Shown here piece by piece: positions 18,780 to 27,987 of a stretch of DNA of 64,000 nucleotides. Every line of letters starts with the position of its first letter. Positions within the stretch are counted from its first letter, which is position 1. Under the pieces are notes generated by a model. That model was given only the letters and a program-made list of their open reading frames with translations, did no database searches and was not told the origin of the DNA. This DNA comes from Thiobacillus thioparus DSM 505. Its GTDB lineage: Bacteria; Pseudomonadota; Gammaproteobacteria; Burkholderiales; Thiobacillaceae. The translations under genes and the position numbers were made by a program. Where the stretch lies: positions 62,001 through 126,000 of the forward strand of contig NZ_KB891328.1 of assembly GCF_000373385.1 (NCBI RefSeq). The letters run 5' to 3'.

Positions 18780-19765
18780 CACACTACCCCCGCTTTCAGC
18801 AGATCGTGCATGTTGAGTGCCCCGACCAGGATATGGTCGGTGTCGACCACCAGCAGGCCATTGATTTTCAGTGTGTCCATTTTTTCCACTGCCGCCACGG
18901 CGAGTTCGTCCGCGCGGATCGTCTTCGGGTTTCGGGTCATCAGGTCGGCAATCTTTGCCTGTTGCAGATCGATCGTGTGCTCCAGGGCGCGCCGCAGGTC
19001 GCCGTCGGTGAACAGCCCGGCCACCTTGCCGTCCGCCTCGACCACTGCGGTCATGCCGAGTCCCTTTTGGGTCATCTCGAACAGCGCGGCCTTGAGCGAG
19101 GCGTCGCGGCCGACCTTCGGCAGATCATCGCCGGCATGCATGACGTCGCGCACATGGACCAGCAATCGCCGTCCCAGGCTGCCGCCCGGGTGGGTGCGTG
19201 CAAAATCGTCGGCCGAAAAGCCGCGTGCATCCAGCAGCGCCACTGCCAAGGCGTCGCCCAGCGCGAGTGCCGCAGTAGTGCTCGCAGTGGGCGCCAGGTT
19301 GAGCGGGCAGGCTTCCTTGTCGACTGCGGCATTGAGGTGGACGTCGGCTTCCCGTGCCATGGTCGAACCGGGATTGCCGGTCATCGCGATGAGCTTGGCG
19401 CCGCGCCGCTTGATGAGCGGCACGATGCTGACGATCTCGTTGCTCTCGCCCGAATTCGACAGGGCCAGCACAACGTCATCGGGTGCGATCATGCCGAGGT
19501 CGCCGTGGCTGGCTTCGCCCGGGTGCATGAAAAAAGCGGGGGTGCCGGTGGAGGCCAGGGTGGCGGCGATCTTGCTCCCGACATGGCCGGACTTGCCCAT
19601 TCCCGACACCACCACGCGGCCGCGACATACCAGGATCAACTGCACGGCATCCGCAAAACCGGCGTCGAGCCGGGTCGACAGGGCGCGCAGGGCATCGGCT
19701 TCGATATCGAGCACCTGACGCGCAAGCGCAAGCAAATGTTCGGCGGAGATGGGTTGGGGTCGCAT
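18779..19765 (-). CDS. kdsD: Arabinose-5-phosphate isomerase KdsD
   Basis: KdsD converts ribulose 5-phosphate to arabinose 5-phosphate, the precursor of Kdo. The 328-residue protein has an N-terminal SIS domain (VVVSGMGKSGHVGSKIAATL, then ALSNSGESNEI). A tandem CBS pair follows in the C-terminal 120 residues (VRDVMHAGDDLP and LMTRNPKTI). I chose ATG 19765 over the TTG at 19774. It is the first gene of the long leftward run and is divergent from the Kef-type antiporter. Confidence 0.95.
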   Translation of the reverse strand: MRPQPISAEHLLALARQVLDIEADALRALSTRLDAGFADAVQLILVCRGRVVVSGMGKSGHVGSKIAATLASTGTPAFFMHPGEASHGDLGMIAPDDVVLALSNSGESNEIVSIVPLIKRRGAKLIAMTGNPGSTMAREADVHLNAAVDKEACPLNLAPTASTTAALALGDALAVALLDARGFSADDFARTHPGGSLGRRLLVHVRDVMHAGDDLPKVGRDASLKAALFEMTQKGLGMTAVVEADGKVAGLFTDGDLRRALEHTIDLQQAKIADLMTRNPKTIRADELAVAAVEKMDTLKINGLLVVDTDHILVGALNMHDLLKAGVV

Positions 19766-19868
19766 GGTCGGCAAGTATACTAAAGCCTGCCTGTCCGACC
19801 GCGTTTTTACTGCGGTTTCGGCAGGATGACCTCGACAGAAAATATGGGCTGAAGCCTATGAAATACCT

Positions 19869-21839
19869 ATGCACAGCAGCCTCCAGCTGGTCCTGATTCT
19901 ACTTGCAGTCGCCGTGCTGGTGGCGGCCGCTGCGCGTGCTTTGCGCCTCCCTACCATGCTCGGTTATCTGGTGACGGGCATTGCCATCGGCCCGTTTGCC
20001 CTGGGCTGGATTCCGGACAGTGAAGAAGCGCGTTACCTGGCCGAGTTCGGCGTGGTGTTCCTGATGTTCTCGGTCGGCCTGGAATTCAGCCTGGCGCGCC
20101 TGATGACCATGCGTACGACAGTGTTCGGTTTTGGCGGCGCGCAGGTCGGCCTGACCATCGCGCTGACCGCGGTGATCGCCTGGCTGCTGCATTTGCCGCT
20201 GCTCGCGGCGCTGGCGCTGGGCGGCATCATGTCGATGTCGTCCACGGCCATCGTGTCCAAGCTTCTGGCCGAACGGCTGGAAATCCAGACACCGCACGGC
20301 CGCCAGATTTTCGGTGCATTGCTGTTCCAGGATCTGGCGGTGGTGCCGCTGCTGATTTTGATCCCTGCGTTTGCGAAAGAATCCGACACCATGGCCATCA
20401 CTCTGGGGCTGGCCGTGTTCAAGGCGATCGTGGTGCTGGGATTTCTGCTGTTTGTCGGGCAGCGCATCATGCGTCCGTGGTTTCAATGGGTGGCGGGCCG
20501 CAAGTCGCCCGAACTCTTCACGCTCAACCTGCTGCTGTTCACGCTGGGGCTGGCGTTCCTGACCGAGAGTGTCGGCTTGTCGCTGGCGCTAGGTGCGTTC
20601 CTGGCTGGCATGCTGATTTCAGAGACCGAATACCGCTACCAGGTGGAAGACGACATCAAGCCCTTCCGCGACGTGTTGCTGGGATTGTTTTTCGTTACGA
20701 TCGGGATGCGGCTCGACCTGATGCAGGTCATGCTGAACTGGGGCGATGTATTGCTGCTGGTCGTGGCGATCGTCGTCGGCAAGGGGCTGATGGTCGGCGG
20801 CCTGGCCCTGGCCTTCGGCAACACCCGCCCCACCTCGGTGCGGACTGCGCTGGGACTGGCGCAGGCAGGCGAATTCGGCTTCGTATTGCTGGCCCAGGCA
20901 GCCGATCTGCGGTTGCTGGGCGCTCCGATTACTCAGCCAGTGCTGGCGGCGATGGTGCTGTCGATGCTGATCGCTCCGCTCCTGATCAATCGCATGGACG
21001 TGCTGACCCGGCTGATCGCGGGCAGCGAATGGGCCGGTCGTGCCAAAGAGGTGCACGACATCGCGGTCAAGACCTTCGGCAAGACCCAGCACGTGATCGT
21101 TTGCGGCTACGGCCGTAGTGGACAGAACCTGGCCCGTCTGCTGGAAGTGGAGGGCATCACATTCATCGCACTCGACGCTGATCCCGAGCGGATCCGTGCG
21201 GTGGCGGCATCCGGCGTCAGCGTCGTCTACGGCGATGCCAGCCGGCGCGAAGTGCTGGTCGCCGCCGGCCTCAGCCGTGCGCAGGCCATCGTGGTGACGT
21301 ATTCCGACCTGCACTCCAGCATGGCCATCCTGCGCCACGTCCGCGAGTTGCGGCCCGACCTGCCGGTCGTGGTGCGCACCATTGACGACACCCACATCGA
21401 TGCCTTGAAAGCGGCCGGTGCGGCCGAAGTGGTGTCCGAAGTGATGGAAGGTTCGCTGATGCTGGCTTCGCATGCGCTGATGTTGCTCGGCGTACCCTTG
21501 AGCCAGGTGCTGAAACGTATCCGCGAAGTCCGTGAAACGCGCTACGCCATGATGCGCGGTTTCTTTCGTGGCGCCAGCGATGCCGACGACGAACTCGATC
21601 AGCATGCCCAGCCTCGTCTGCATACCGTGCTGGTCACGCAGGGCGCCGTGGCGGCGGGACATAGCCTGGAGGAACTGCGGCTGAGCGAACTACTCGTGGA
21701 GGTGGTGGCAATCCGCCGTCAGGGGATCAAGGGCGTCGATCCCCAGCCCGACACTCGCATCCAGGTTGGGGATGTGCTGGTGCTGCGGGGCGCCGCCGAT
21801 GGTCTGGCGGCGGCGGAGTTCAGGGTATTACAGGGTTAA
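19869..21839 (+). CDS. Monovalent cation:proton antiporter-2 (Kef-type) family protein
   Basis: This 656-residue protein has three parts. An N-terminal CPA2 exchanger domain with about a dozen membrane segments spans roughly 1-380. A TrkA-N/RCK domain with HVIVCGYGRSGQNLARLLE begins near 409, and a TrkA-C domain occupies the last 80 residues. The family exports K+ or Na+ in exchange for protons; KefB, KefC and YbaL are members. Which ion it carries cannot be told. Its stop overlaps that of the convergent prepilin gene by 4 nt. Confidence 0.9.
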   Translation: MHSSLQLVLILLAVAVLVAAAARALRLPTMLGYLVTGIAIGPFALGWIPDSEEARYLAEFGVVFLMFSVGLEFSLARLMTMRTTVFGFGGAQVGLTIALTAVIAWLLHLPLLAALALGGIMSMSSTAIVSKLLAERLEIQTPHGRQIFGALLFQDLAVVPLLILIPAFAKESDTMAITLGLAVFKAIVVLGFLLFVGQRIMRPWFQWVAGRKSPELFTLNLLLFTLGLAFLTESVGLSLALGAFLAGMLISETEYRYQVEDDIKPFRDVLLGLFFVTIGMRLDLMQVMLNWGDVLLLVVAIVVGKGLMVGGLALAFGNTRPTSVRTALGLAQAGEFGFVLLAQAADLRLLGAPITQPVLAAMVLSMLIAPLLINRMDVLTRLIAGSEWAGRAKEVHDIAVKTFGKTQHVIVCGYGRSGQNLARLLEVEGITFIALDADPERIRAVAASGVSVVYGDASRREVLVAAGLSRAQAIVVTYSDLHSSMAILRHVRELRPDLPVVVRTIDDTHIDALKAAGAAEVVSEVMEGSLMLASHALMLLGVPLSQVLKRIREVRETRYAMMRGFFRGASDADDELDQHAQPRLHTVLVTQGAVAAGHSLEELRLSELLVEVVAIRRQGIKGVDPQPDTRIQVGDVLVLRGAADGLAAAEFRVLQG

Positions 21840-22504
21840 AACAGGATGGCGGCACCACAATTGGTTTCGCCACTCCCGGCTTTCCATTCCCCTGTAGTTG
21901 TGTCGTAGCAGTTAGCGGCCGTGGGCGCTGTGCCACCAGCAGCATAGACGGAAAAACGCATGCTGCCGCGCAGTGCGTTGCCATCATCGATTTTCCGATC
22001 GATTTCAGCGAGGATATTCACAGGTATTTGCGGGCCTGTCTTGAGATTGGTGCGAGCTGTGGGAGTGCCGCTGTCGGCGTAAACGTCATCGTAAATGAGT
22101 TGAAGACGCGCACCATAAGGATTGTTGGGCGTTGTGGTTGCACTCTCTGTAGCGTTATAGACGTAAGTGCCATTAATGAAGCCTGCATGCGATAGATGAT
22201 CCCAGACTGCAATCGCTTCAGTTCCCGTTATTTGTCCGTTTCCGTCACCGTTTTGTGTGGCGCCCGCAATCTGGGTTGTCGCTGCGTTGAAATCTCCAGG
22301 TAAAGCGCGGTAGCGATCCTGGAATCCAAAAAAGGCAGCCTTAGTGCCGTCCAGTTGGGCGATGATGTTGCGAACGCGTGCGCTGGTAATAAGTTCCTGG
22401 CCCTTGAGAATACCGCCGAGCAACAGCCCGATAATGACCAGCACAATGGCGATCTCGATCAGGGTGAAGCCCGACTGGCGTCGCGCGATGTGGGGGTGCG
22501 GCAT
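21836..22504 (-). CDS. Prepilin-type N-terminal cleavage/methylation domain protein
   Basis: A 222-residue type IV prepilin. The leader MPHPHIARRQSG is followed by FTLIEIAIVLVIIGLLLGG, with prepilin peptidase cutting after Gly12 and Glu at +5. The C-terminal part has two well-spaced cysteines (NCYDTTTGEWKAGSGETNC), likely a pilin disulfide. The base composition is visibly lower in G+C than the neighbours; 22081-22140 is 28/60 G+C. A sigma-54 promoter lies upstream and a GGAGAG ribosome site precedes ATG 22504. It is probably the structural or a minor subunit of the MSHA-like system next to it. Confidence 0.85.
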   Translation of the reverse strand: MPHPHIARRQSGFTLIEIAIVLVIIGLLLGGILKGQELITSARVRNIIAQLDGTKAAFFGFQDRYRALPGDFNAATTQIAGATQNGDGNGQITGTEAIAVWDHLSHAGFINGTYVYNATESATTTPNNPYGARLQLIYDDVYADSGTPTARTNLKTGPQIPVNILAEIDRKIDDGNALRGSMRFSVYAAGGTAPTAANCYDTTTGEWKAGSGETNCGAAILF

Positions 22505-22542
22505 GGTGAGGCTCTCCAGTGGTTTTCTCCTGAGGGCCAATT

Positions 22543-22558
22543 TGCAAAATGCGTGCCA
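22543..22558 (-). promoter_or_regulatory. Sigma-54 (RpoN) -24/-12 promoter of the prepilin gene
   Basis: Read on the minus strand, the bases are TGGCACGCATTTTGCA. This matches the consensus TGGCACG-N4-TTGCA exactly, with GG and GC separated by 10 nt. Transcription should start about 12 nt further on, leaving a roughly 30-nt leader before ATG 22504. The activator is expected to be the NtrC-type regulator encoded at 35133-36563. Confidence 0.85.
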
Positions 22559-22771
22559 TGATGTTTGTGGCTATAGTGCCATGATTAAAAAGGAAAAAAT
22601 ACCATCAAGCGCGTCGTATCCACCCCAATTTTGACGAAAATACAACGCTGATGCCAGATTTCCATCAGACTTTGTGCATGGCCTAACATCGGTATCCTCT
22701 CCATTTCCGGGGCGGAATGCCGATACCATGGGCATGCTGATCGTCCTGCATTCCCCTCCGATTCCCCCTTC

Positions 22772-24502
22772 ATGAACGAACGCGCTGAAACTGCATCTCC
22801 TCTGACCTGGCTGACCTCACTCGCCACGCGCTTCACGCGTGTGGCGCCGGGACGCTGGCTCGGGTCGATGCTGCTGGCCCTGCATGTGGCCGTGGTATTC
22901 GATGCCGACGCGACGGTGACACGGGCCTTTCTGCTAGCGCATTACGGCCTGTTCCTTCTGTGGCAGCCGCTGGTGCGCAGCGAAGTGCGTATCGAGCCGC
23001 GCTTGGCGTTCCCGGTATTTGCCATGGCCGCATTGCTGGTCCTGGTCGACAGTACCTGGGTGATGGCCTTGTGGCTGGCGATCCTTGCGGGACTGGTGGG
23101 CGCCGTGGCGGCGTCGCAGAACGAACGTACCCAGCGTCTGGGTTATCTGCTGGCGCTGGGTTATCTGCTGGCCTTGCTGCTGGCCTGGGTGTTGCCGCAA
23201 AGCCTGGGCGGGACGTCGTTGCCGAATGAGCTGCGGATTGCGGTGCGCTATGGCTTGCTGCTGCTGCCCGCGGCGATCCTGTTCCTGCCGGCCAGCCGCC
23301 AGCGCAGCGGCTCGTCGACGCTCGATTTCATCTACGGGCTGATGCTGTCGCTGCTCATCATGGTGATGGCGCTCGGTGTGTTCGCCGTGGTGGCGGTAGC
23401 CAAAGTGAGCTATGCCTGGGCGCTGGTGCAGACCCTACTGGGCATGGCGGCGCTGCTGCTGGCCTTGTCCTGGCTGTGGAATCCGCGTGCCGGATTCGCC
23501 GGGCTGGGGCAGGTGACCTCGCGCTATCTGCTATCGGTAGGGCTGCCGTTCGAGGGCTGGGCGCAGCGGCTCGCCACCCTGGCCGAACGCGAGCGCGATC
23601 CGGAATCCTTCGTGCGCGACGCGCTGTCCGACTTGCACGAGTTGACCTGGATACGTGGCGGCCGCTGGCAGGCGGCGCGCGGCGAGGGGACATTCGGCGA
23701 ATCTGCGGAACATGCCATCGTCCATGCATTCCATGGCCTGACCCTGACCTGGCAGTCGGTGCGTCCGCTCACGCCGGCGCTGGCGCTGCATGTTCGCTTG
23801 CTGTCTCAATTGCTGGGCTATTTCTACGCTGCCAAGGTGCGCGAGCAGACGCTGCGCGAGCAGGCCTACAGCCAGGCCATCCACGATACCGGCGCACGCC
23901 TGACGCACGACGTGAAGAATATCCTGCAGTCGTTGAAGACCCTGCTTGCCGCCGCCGATACTTCCACCCCGGAAGACAGCGAACGTCTGCTCGCGCTGAT
24001 GAAACGCCAGCTGCCGCAACTGGCGGCGCGTCTCTCGCAAACCGTCGACAAGCTCAAGCAGCCGGCGGAAATGGACGTCGCACATGTGGCCGCGCACACG
24101 TGGTGGACTGCGCTGCAGACGCGCTATGAGCACGACGACGTACAGTTTTTCGCCGAGGTGCTCGACGACACCCCTTTGCCTCAGGATCTGTTCGATAGTG
24201 TTGTCGACAATCTGTTGACCAATGCGCTGCGCAAGCGGCAGAGCCACCCGGATGTCGCGGTGGAAGTGCGCCTGACATTGCATCCGCTGATGAGCCTGAC
24301 CGTGACCGACAGCGGCGCCGCGGCGCCCGAACACGTGGCACGCAATCTGTTCCTCAGCCCGGTGGCATCGGATTTCGGGCTGGGCGTGGGGCTGTATCAG
24401 GCTGCACGGCAGGCGGCGCGCTCGGGGTATCGGTTGGAACTGCCAGATAACCGAGCAGGGCGAGTGACATTCCGCTTGCAGGCTACGGCGGGCAACCCGT
24501 AG
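22772..24502 (+). CDS. Membrane sensor histidine kinase
   Basis: A 576-residue kinase. Residues about 28-250 contain several membrane helices. A middle segment (about 265-370) may be a degenerate GAF-like domain. The dimerisation/phosphorylation box RLTHDVKNILQSLKTL has His379, and the HATPase region has the N-box VVDNLLTNAL and the G-box region DFGLGVGLYQAARQAA. The layout resembles PrsK/PilS-type kinases that partner with NtrC-family regulators. The only response regulator in the window is at 35133-36563, the other end of the pilus cluster. It is divergent from the sigma-54-driven prepilin gene. Confidence 0.85.
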   Translation: MNERAETASPLTWLTSLATRFTRVAPGRWLGSMLLALHVAVVFDADATVTRAFLLAHYGLFLLWQPLVRSEVRIEPRLAFPVFAMAALLVLVDSTWVMALWLAILAGLVGAVAASQNERTQRLGYLLALGYLLALLLAWVLPQSLGGTSLPNELRIAVRYGLLLLPAAILFLPASRQRSGSSTLDFIYGLMLSLLIMVMALGVFAVVAVAKVSYAWALVQTLLGMAALLLALSWLWNPRAGFAGLGQVTSRYLLSVGLPFEGWAQRLATLAERERDPESFVRDALSDLHELTWIRGGRWQAARGEGTFGESAEHAIVHAFHGLTLTWQSVRPLTPALALHVRLLSQLLGYFYAAKVREQTLREQAYSQAIHDTGARLTHDVKNILQSLKTLLAAADTSTPEDSERLLALMKRQLPQLAARLSQTVDKLKQPAEMDVAHVAAHTWWTALQTRYEHDDVQFFAEVLDDTPLPQDLFDSVVDNLLTNALRKRQSHPDVAVEVRLTLHPLMSLTVTDSGAAAPEHVARNLFLSPVASDFGLGVGLYQAARQAARSGYRLELPDNRAGRVTFRLQATAGNP

Positions 24503-25211
24503 GGCATACGCTGGCGATCAACGCGGACTGAGAGACCCAGACAGTAAGGTCATCAAATTCTCCACTGGCTGCGTCTGCCGTAGTAGGAGATCGGCTGATG
24601 TAGGTGGGGTTTGCGTTGAGGTTGTCTGCTTCGTCCGGGCCTGTCGGTGCCGCCAGGGTGGTGCCATTGATGTTTTGCGCTCCCCACCCATTGGGGCCAA
24701 GGGAAACCAGAACGAATACGACGTTGTCGGCGACATCCGGGCTAGAGCAGGTATGTGTACTGCATATCTTGATTGGGTCGAACCCATATGACGGAGGCCC
24801 CGAGGCCGCCGGGGTGCTGGCGGAAAATCCGTTGGATTTGTCAATGAATTGCGTGACAACCGCATACCGCAAACGATTGCCCCAGGCGTCCTGTGGGGCG
24901 ATGCCCAGATCGACCCACGGTAACAAGCCACGGTAAGCCGCGCATTGTGTGTCGGATACCCTGTCTTCGCGTCCATCAGCGTTGGTGTCGGGGCAAGGCA
25001 GATAATGATGTGTGGGTACGTTGGTCGCGTTATGCGTCATCGCATAACCCAAGAGTGCCGTGCGCGCTTCTTCGAGCGTTGTTCTGGTTTCCGCGATCCG
25101 CCGCGCCTGAATTTGCGCCGACAACGGCATGGCCAGTCCGCCGATCAGGATGGTGATGATGACCAGCACGATGGCCATCTCGATCAGGGTGAAACCGCGC
25201 GAGCGTGTCAT
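24483..25211 (-). CDS. Prepilin-type N-terminal cleavage/methylation domain protein (large pseudopilin)
   Basis: A 242-residue prepilin with a very short leader (MTRSRG) followed by FTLIEMAIVLVIITILIGG. The C-terminal domain has several cysteines (PCPDTNADG, QCAAYRG, ICSTHTC, VCPTGC). The PCPDTNADG and GLLPW elements recall minor pseudopilins of MSHA/type II-like systems. It overlaps the upstream MshK-like gene by 4 nt and converges with the kinase gene (20-nt overlap of 3' ends). Confidence 0.83.
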   Translation of the reverse strand: MTRSRGFTLIEMAIVLVIITILIGGLAMPLSAQIQARRIAETRTTLEEARTALLGYAMTHNATNVPTHHYLPCPDTNADGREDRVSDTQCAAYRGLLPWVDLGIAPQDAWGNRLRYAVVTQFIDKSNGFSASTPAASGPPSYGFDPIKICSTHTCSSPDVADNVVFVLVSLGPNGWGAQNINGTTLAAPTGPDEADNLNANPTYISRSPTTADAASGEFDDLTVWVSQSALIASVCPTGCPP

Positions 25212-25657
25212 GGTGCGGAGTCCTTCGTATCCGGGCTGACCGGTTCGGGAGAACGGGGGCGCAGAACCTGATAGGGCTCATATACCCGGCCGTTGGCGCG
25301 GATCTGGCCGGGTTTCAGGCCCGATACGGCCGAACCATCGCGCTGTGCCTTGCCGTCGACCCAGCGCGTGGTGCTGCCGTCGGAGCGGATGACCACGCCA
25401 TCGTAGCGTAGCGGTGCGGGGACGCTGTCGGTCGACAGCGGGTGGCCCGGACCAGAGGAGGTGGCGTTGCGCGCGCGCGCGGCCTCAAGCTGGGCGCGCT
25501 GCGCCGGTGTGAAAAACAGGCGGCCCGGATCGGCCGGGGCCGTCATGCCGGTTCCAGTGCCGCCCAGATACAGCGCCAGTATCCAGACACCAGGGAGCCT
25601 GTGCCACCTGTGTATTGCGCGCGCGCGATGGCCGGGTCGGAGAAGCCGGTTATTCAT
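25208..25657 (-). CDS. Membrane-anchored or exported protein in MshK position
   Basis: A 149-residue protein with an N-terminal hydrophobic segment (about 23-38). The short motif RLFFTPAQRAQLEAARAR follows, then a small domain (YDGVVIRSDGSTTRWVDG). It occupies the place of mshK after mshI and mshJ. Sequence similarity to MshK is not obvious to me, so the assignment rests on position. It overlaps mshJ by 8 nt and the pseudopilin gene by 4 nt. Confidence 0.6.
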   Translation of the reverse strand: MNNRLLRPGHRARAIHRWHRLPGVWILALYLGGTGTGMTAPADPGRLFFTPAQRAQLEAARARNATSSGPGHPLSTDSVPAPLRYDGVVIRSDGSTTRWVDGKAQRDGSAVSGLKPGQIRANGRVYEPYQVLRPRSPEPVSPDTKDSAP

Positions 25658-26252
25658 GGCGGTTCTCCGTTGTCGTTGCCACAGTGAACCACAGCAGATC
25701 GCATTCGGCCTGTAAATGCGGGCGATTGACGGCTTCGAATGGCGTATTGTCCGGGCGCGACAGGCGGCATCCCTGAACGTGATACACCCCGGACGCGCGC
25801 GTCTTGAGCGCGTCGAGGAAACGCGGGAGATCGGTTTCCACCAGCAGCGGGAAGGTGAGAGTCATGCGGGTTTGCCCAAGCGGCAGGCCCTGTGCCAGCG
25901 AGGACGGCGAGGCCGCGCGGGGCATCAGGCGGTAACTCAACCCATACAGGCCGGCATCGCGGTTGGCCAGTTGCACGGCCTCGATCCAGGCCAGACGGTC
26001 TTCCGCTCCCACGAATCCGCGTGCCACCAACGCCTGGTAATCCCCCAGATGGGTGGCGATAAGTCGCTGCTGCTGACGGCTGCGATCGAGTTGCTGGCGT
26101 GCCTGGTTGAGCGCCGTGTGCTGCTGTTGCAAAGCCGCTTCGGCATTGTGTGCCTGACGTTGTCCCCACAGGATGCCGCCGGATGCCAGCAGCAGCGCGG
26201 CCACCAGCATCAGCAGGGGCAGTTTGAGGATGAAGAAGGGCGGGCGGGTCAT
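25650..26252 (-). CDS. mshJ: MSHA biogenesis protein MshJ-like (PilO/GspM-type)
   Basis: A 200-residue bitopic protein: a single N-terminal membrane helix (about 9-28), then a Gln-rich coiled coil (residues 35-70) and a small alpha/beta domain. This is the PilO/GspM plan for the inner-membrane alignment complex. Its start overlaps the stop of mshI by 4 nt, matching the I-J-K order of MSHA clusters. The primary sequence is poorly conserved in this family. Confidence 0.7.
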   Translation of the reverse strand: MTRPPFFILKLPLLMLVAALLLASGGILWGQRQAHNAEAALQQQHTALNQARQQLDRSRQQQRLIATHLGDYQALVARGFVGAEDRLAWIEAVQLANRDAGLYGLSYRLMPRAASPSSLAQGLPLGQTRMTLTFPLLVETDLPRFLDALKTRASGVYHVQGCRLSRPDNTPFEAVNRPHLQAECDLLWFTVATTTENRHE

Positions 26253-27751
26253 GGCCGGGCCTCGCGGAAAAGGAGGCTGAGGCTGAAACGCGCTGCCGGT
26301 GCGCTCGCATCGGCGTTGAGTGTCATGCCGGACAGCGTGCTGCTGGAGTCGGCATTCACAGGGCTGCTGCGCAGGGTCACGTCGTGTACACCCGGCATCG
26401 CCTGCAGCGTCTGCATGAATTCTTCGATACGCCGCATGGCTGCCCGGTAATTACCATCGAACGGGCTCAATCCGGCATCGAGGTTGATCTTGACCCCGCC
26501 GTTCGCTGTTGGCGGCTCATCGGTCCAGCCCAGGCTGTCCAGCACGACATCGGGCGTGGGCAGCAGGCTCTGTCCGATCGTTGCGAAGAGTGTGGACGCA
26601 TCGGTCCGTGCCTGGCCGAGCTGGCGCGCCAGGTTGACTGTTTGGACGAGTTGCTCGGGGGCCATGAGCTGGGTGGGAAACGTGCGCGCAATGGCCTGGT
26701 AGCGGGCATCGAATTGCTGATACTGCTGGGCCAGCTGGCGTGCCTGATCGTCCAGGTCCCGGGCATGCAGCCAATAGGCGGCCGTGATACCCAGGCCCAG
26801 TACTGCGACGATGCCGGCAGCTGCATGCAGGCCGCGCCGCCAACGGAATTCGATGTGATGCTGCAGCAATTCGGGCGGCGCCAGATTGAGTTTCAGCGTT
26901 TCACCCGCGATGGCGGCCAGGGGCACGACTTCCGGCGTGGCGGCCAGAAAGTCGTCGGGAATGCGCAATGCACGTGCGAGGCTGGACATGTCGATCAGTC
27001 GCGTGCTGAACGCCGGATCGGCATTGAGCTGTGCCTGTGCGCTATCGAGCTGACCGCTGGGATCGAGCAGCAGCACATGCAGCCGGGCTTCGCGCGGCAG
27101 GATACGCTGTCCGCTGAGATAGAGCTGCGTCTTCGCGATTTCGTCCGCGGCGTTTCCGGGCAGTTGCGCGGGTGTGTCGCCGCCGATGAGGCGTGAAAAA
27201 CGCAGCAGGCCATTGTGATAGTAGGAGAGCCGCAGGCTGTTGTTGAGACGGCACGCCAGCAAGGTATGCGCCGACTGTTCCCGCAGTTTTTCCAGCAGAT
27301 GCTGGTAGGCCAACGCCAGCGGCGTGATGCCCGCGAGCGGCACGTGTTCGCGGTGCAGCACGCTGAGCCAGGGGGTCAGCCACTCGGCGTCGGGCAGGGC
27401 CGCGAGCAGATAGCGGTCGTCGCGGCGCCCGGTCGTTTCGCGCGTCTGCCGCCATGCGCCGGTAAAGCGCGTGTTGCGGAAGATCTGCTTGAGCTTGCGC
27501 GCCAGCAGTTCGTCGCGTGCGCGTCCCTGCACATGTGGAAGAACCTCGCTACGGTAATCCTCGTCGACTGTGTCGGCTACCAGCAGTACAGGCAGATGTG
27601 CATGCCTGATCACGATTTTGCGAAATGCCGCCAAGCCTTCCGTATCGGCCGAAAATTCGCCCAACCAGTGCATATGGCCTGGGCGCCAGTCGAGGACACC
27701 GATCTGGCGGGGCGTAGCAAAGAGAAGCAGGCGATGGTCGAACATGATCAT
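26249..27751 (-). CDS. mshI: MSHA biogenesis protein MshI-like (PilM-PilN/GspL-type)
   Basis: A 500-residue protein that looks like a PilM-type actin-like cytoplasmic domain (about 1-300) joined to a membrane helix (GIVAVLGLGITAAYWLH). A PilN-like periplasmic coiled coil and ferredoxin-like domain follow. Such proteins link the assembly ATPase to the periplasmic alignment complex. The start is ATG 27751 or the ATG two codons later (27745). It forms an operon with mshJ. Confidence 0.75.
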   Translation of the reverse strand: MIMFDHRLLLFATPRQIGVLDWRPGHMHWLGEFSADTEGLAAFRKIVIRHAHLPVLLVADTVDEDYRSEVLPHVQGRARDELLARKLKQIFRNTRFTGAWRQTRETTGRRDDRYLLAALPDAEWLTPWLSVLHREHVPLAGITPLALAYQHLLEKLREQSAHTLLACRLNNSLRLSYYHNGLLRFSRLIGGDTPAQLPGNAADEIAKTQLYLSGQRILPREARLHVLLLDPSGQLDSAQAQLNADPAFSTRLIDMSSLARALRIPDDFLAATPEVVPLAAIAGETLKLNLAPPELLQHHIEFRWRRGLHAAAGIVAVLGLGITAAYWLHARDLDDQARQLAQQYQQFDARYQAIARTFPTQLMAPEQLVQTVNLARQLGQARTDASTLFATIGQSLLPTPDVVLDSLGWTDEPPTANGGVKINLDAGLSPFDGNYRAAMRRIEEFMQTLQAMPGVHDVTLRSSPVNADSSSTLSGMTLNADASAPAARFSLSLLFREARP

Positions 27752-27987
27752 GAAAACCGCAGTAGACCGCTCATAAATGTCAGAAGTACCGCACGGAAAT
27801 TGATTTCCCTGCCTTCGATGACGTGTACCGGGAAATTGAATCCGCTACGCATCCGCTGGTACGACTGGTCATGCGCCTGCCTTTGTCGCTCGTCGTTGCA
27901 GGCAACAGCCTGCTGCCTCTTCGCTTCGCGGCAGCCACTTGCCCAGCCGCACCATCGAACGCGTTCAACTGTGGTTTCCATGATCAC
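27748..27987 (-). CDS. Possible small gene between mshG and mshI, doubtful
   Basis: A 79-codon frame starting at GTG 27987 (ATG alternative at 27981) fits exactly between mshG and mshI, with a 4-nt overlap at each end. It has no recognised domain; the C-terminal part INFRAVLLTFMSGLLRF is hydrophobic. Codon choice is less G/C-rich at third positions than in the neighbours, and several AGG codons occur. That argues against a well-expressed gene. If it is not real, the 230 bases are a spacer that may hold an internal promoter for mshI. Confidence 0.3.
   Translation of the reverse strand: MIMETTVERVRWCGWASGCREAKRQQAVACNDERQRQAHDQSYQRMRSGFNFPVHVIEGREINFRAVLLTFMSGLLRFS

Noticed and set aside
22690..22731. 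GGTATC/GATACC inverted repeat between the prepilin and kinase genes as the activator site
   Set aside because: Only 6-bp arms separated by about 25 nt; too weak to call an enhancer-like site.
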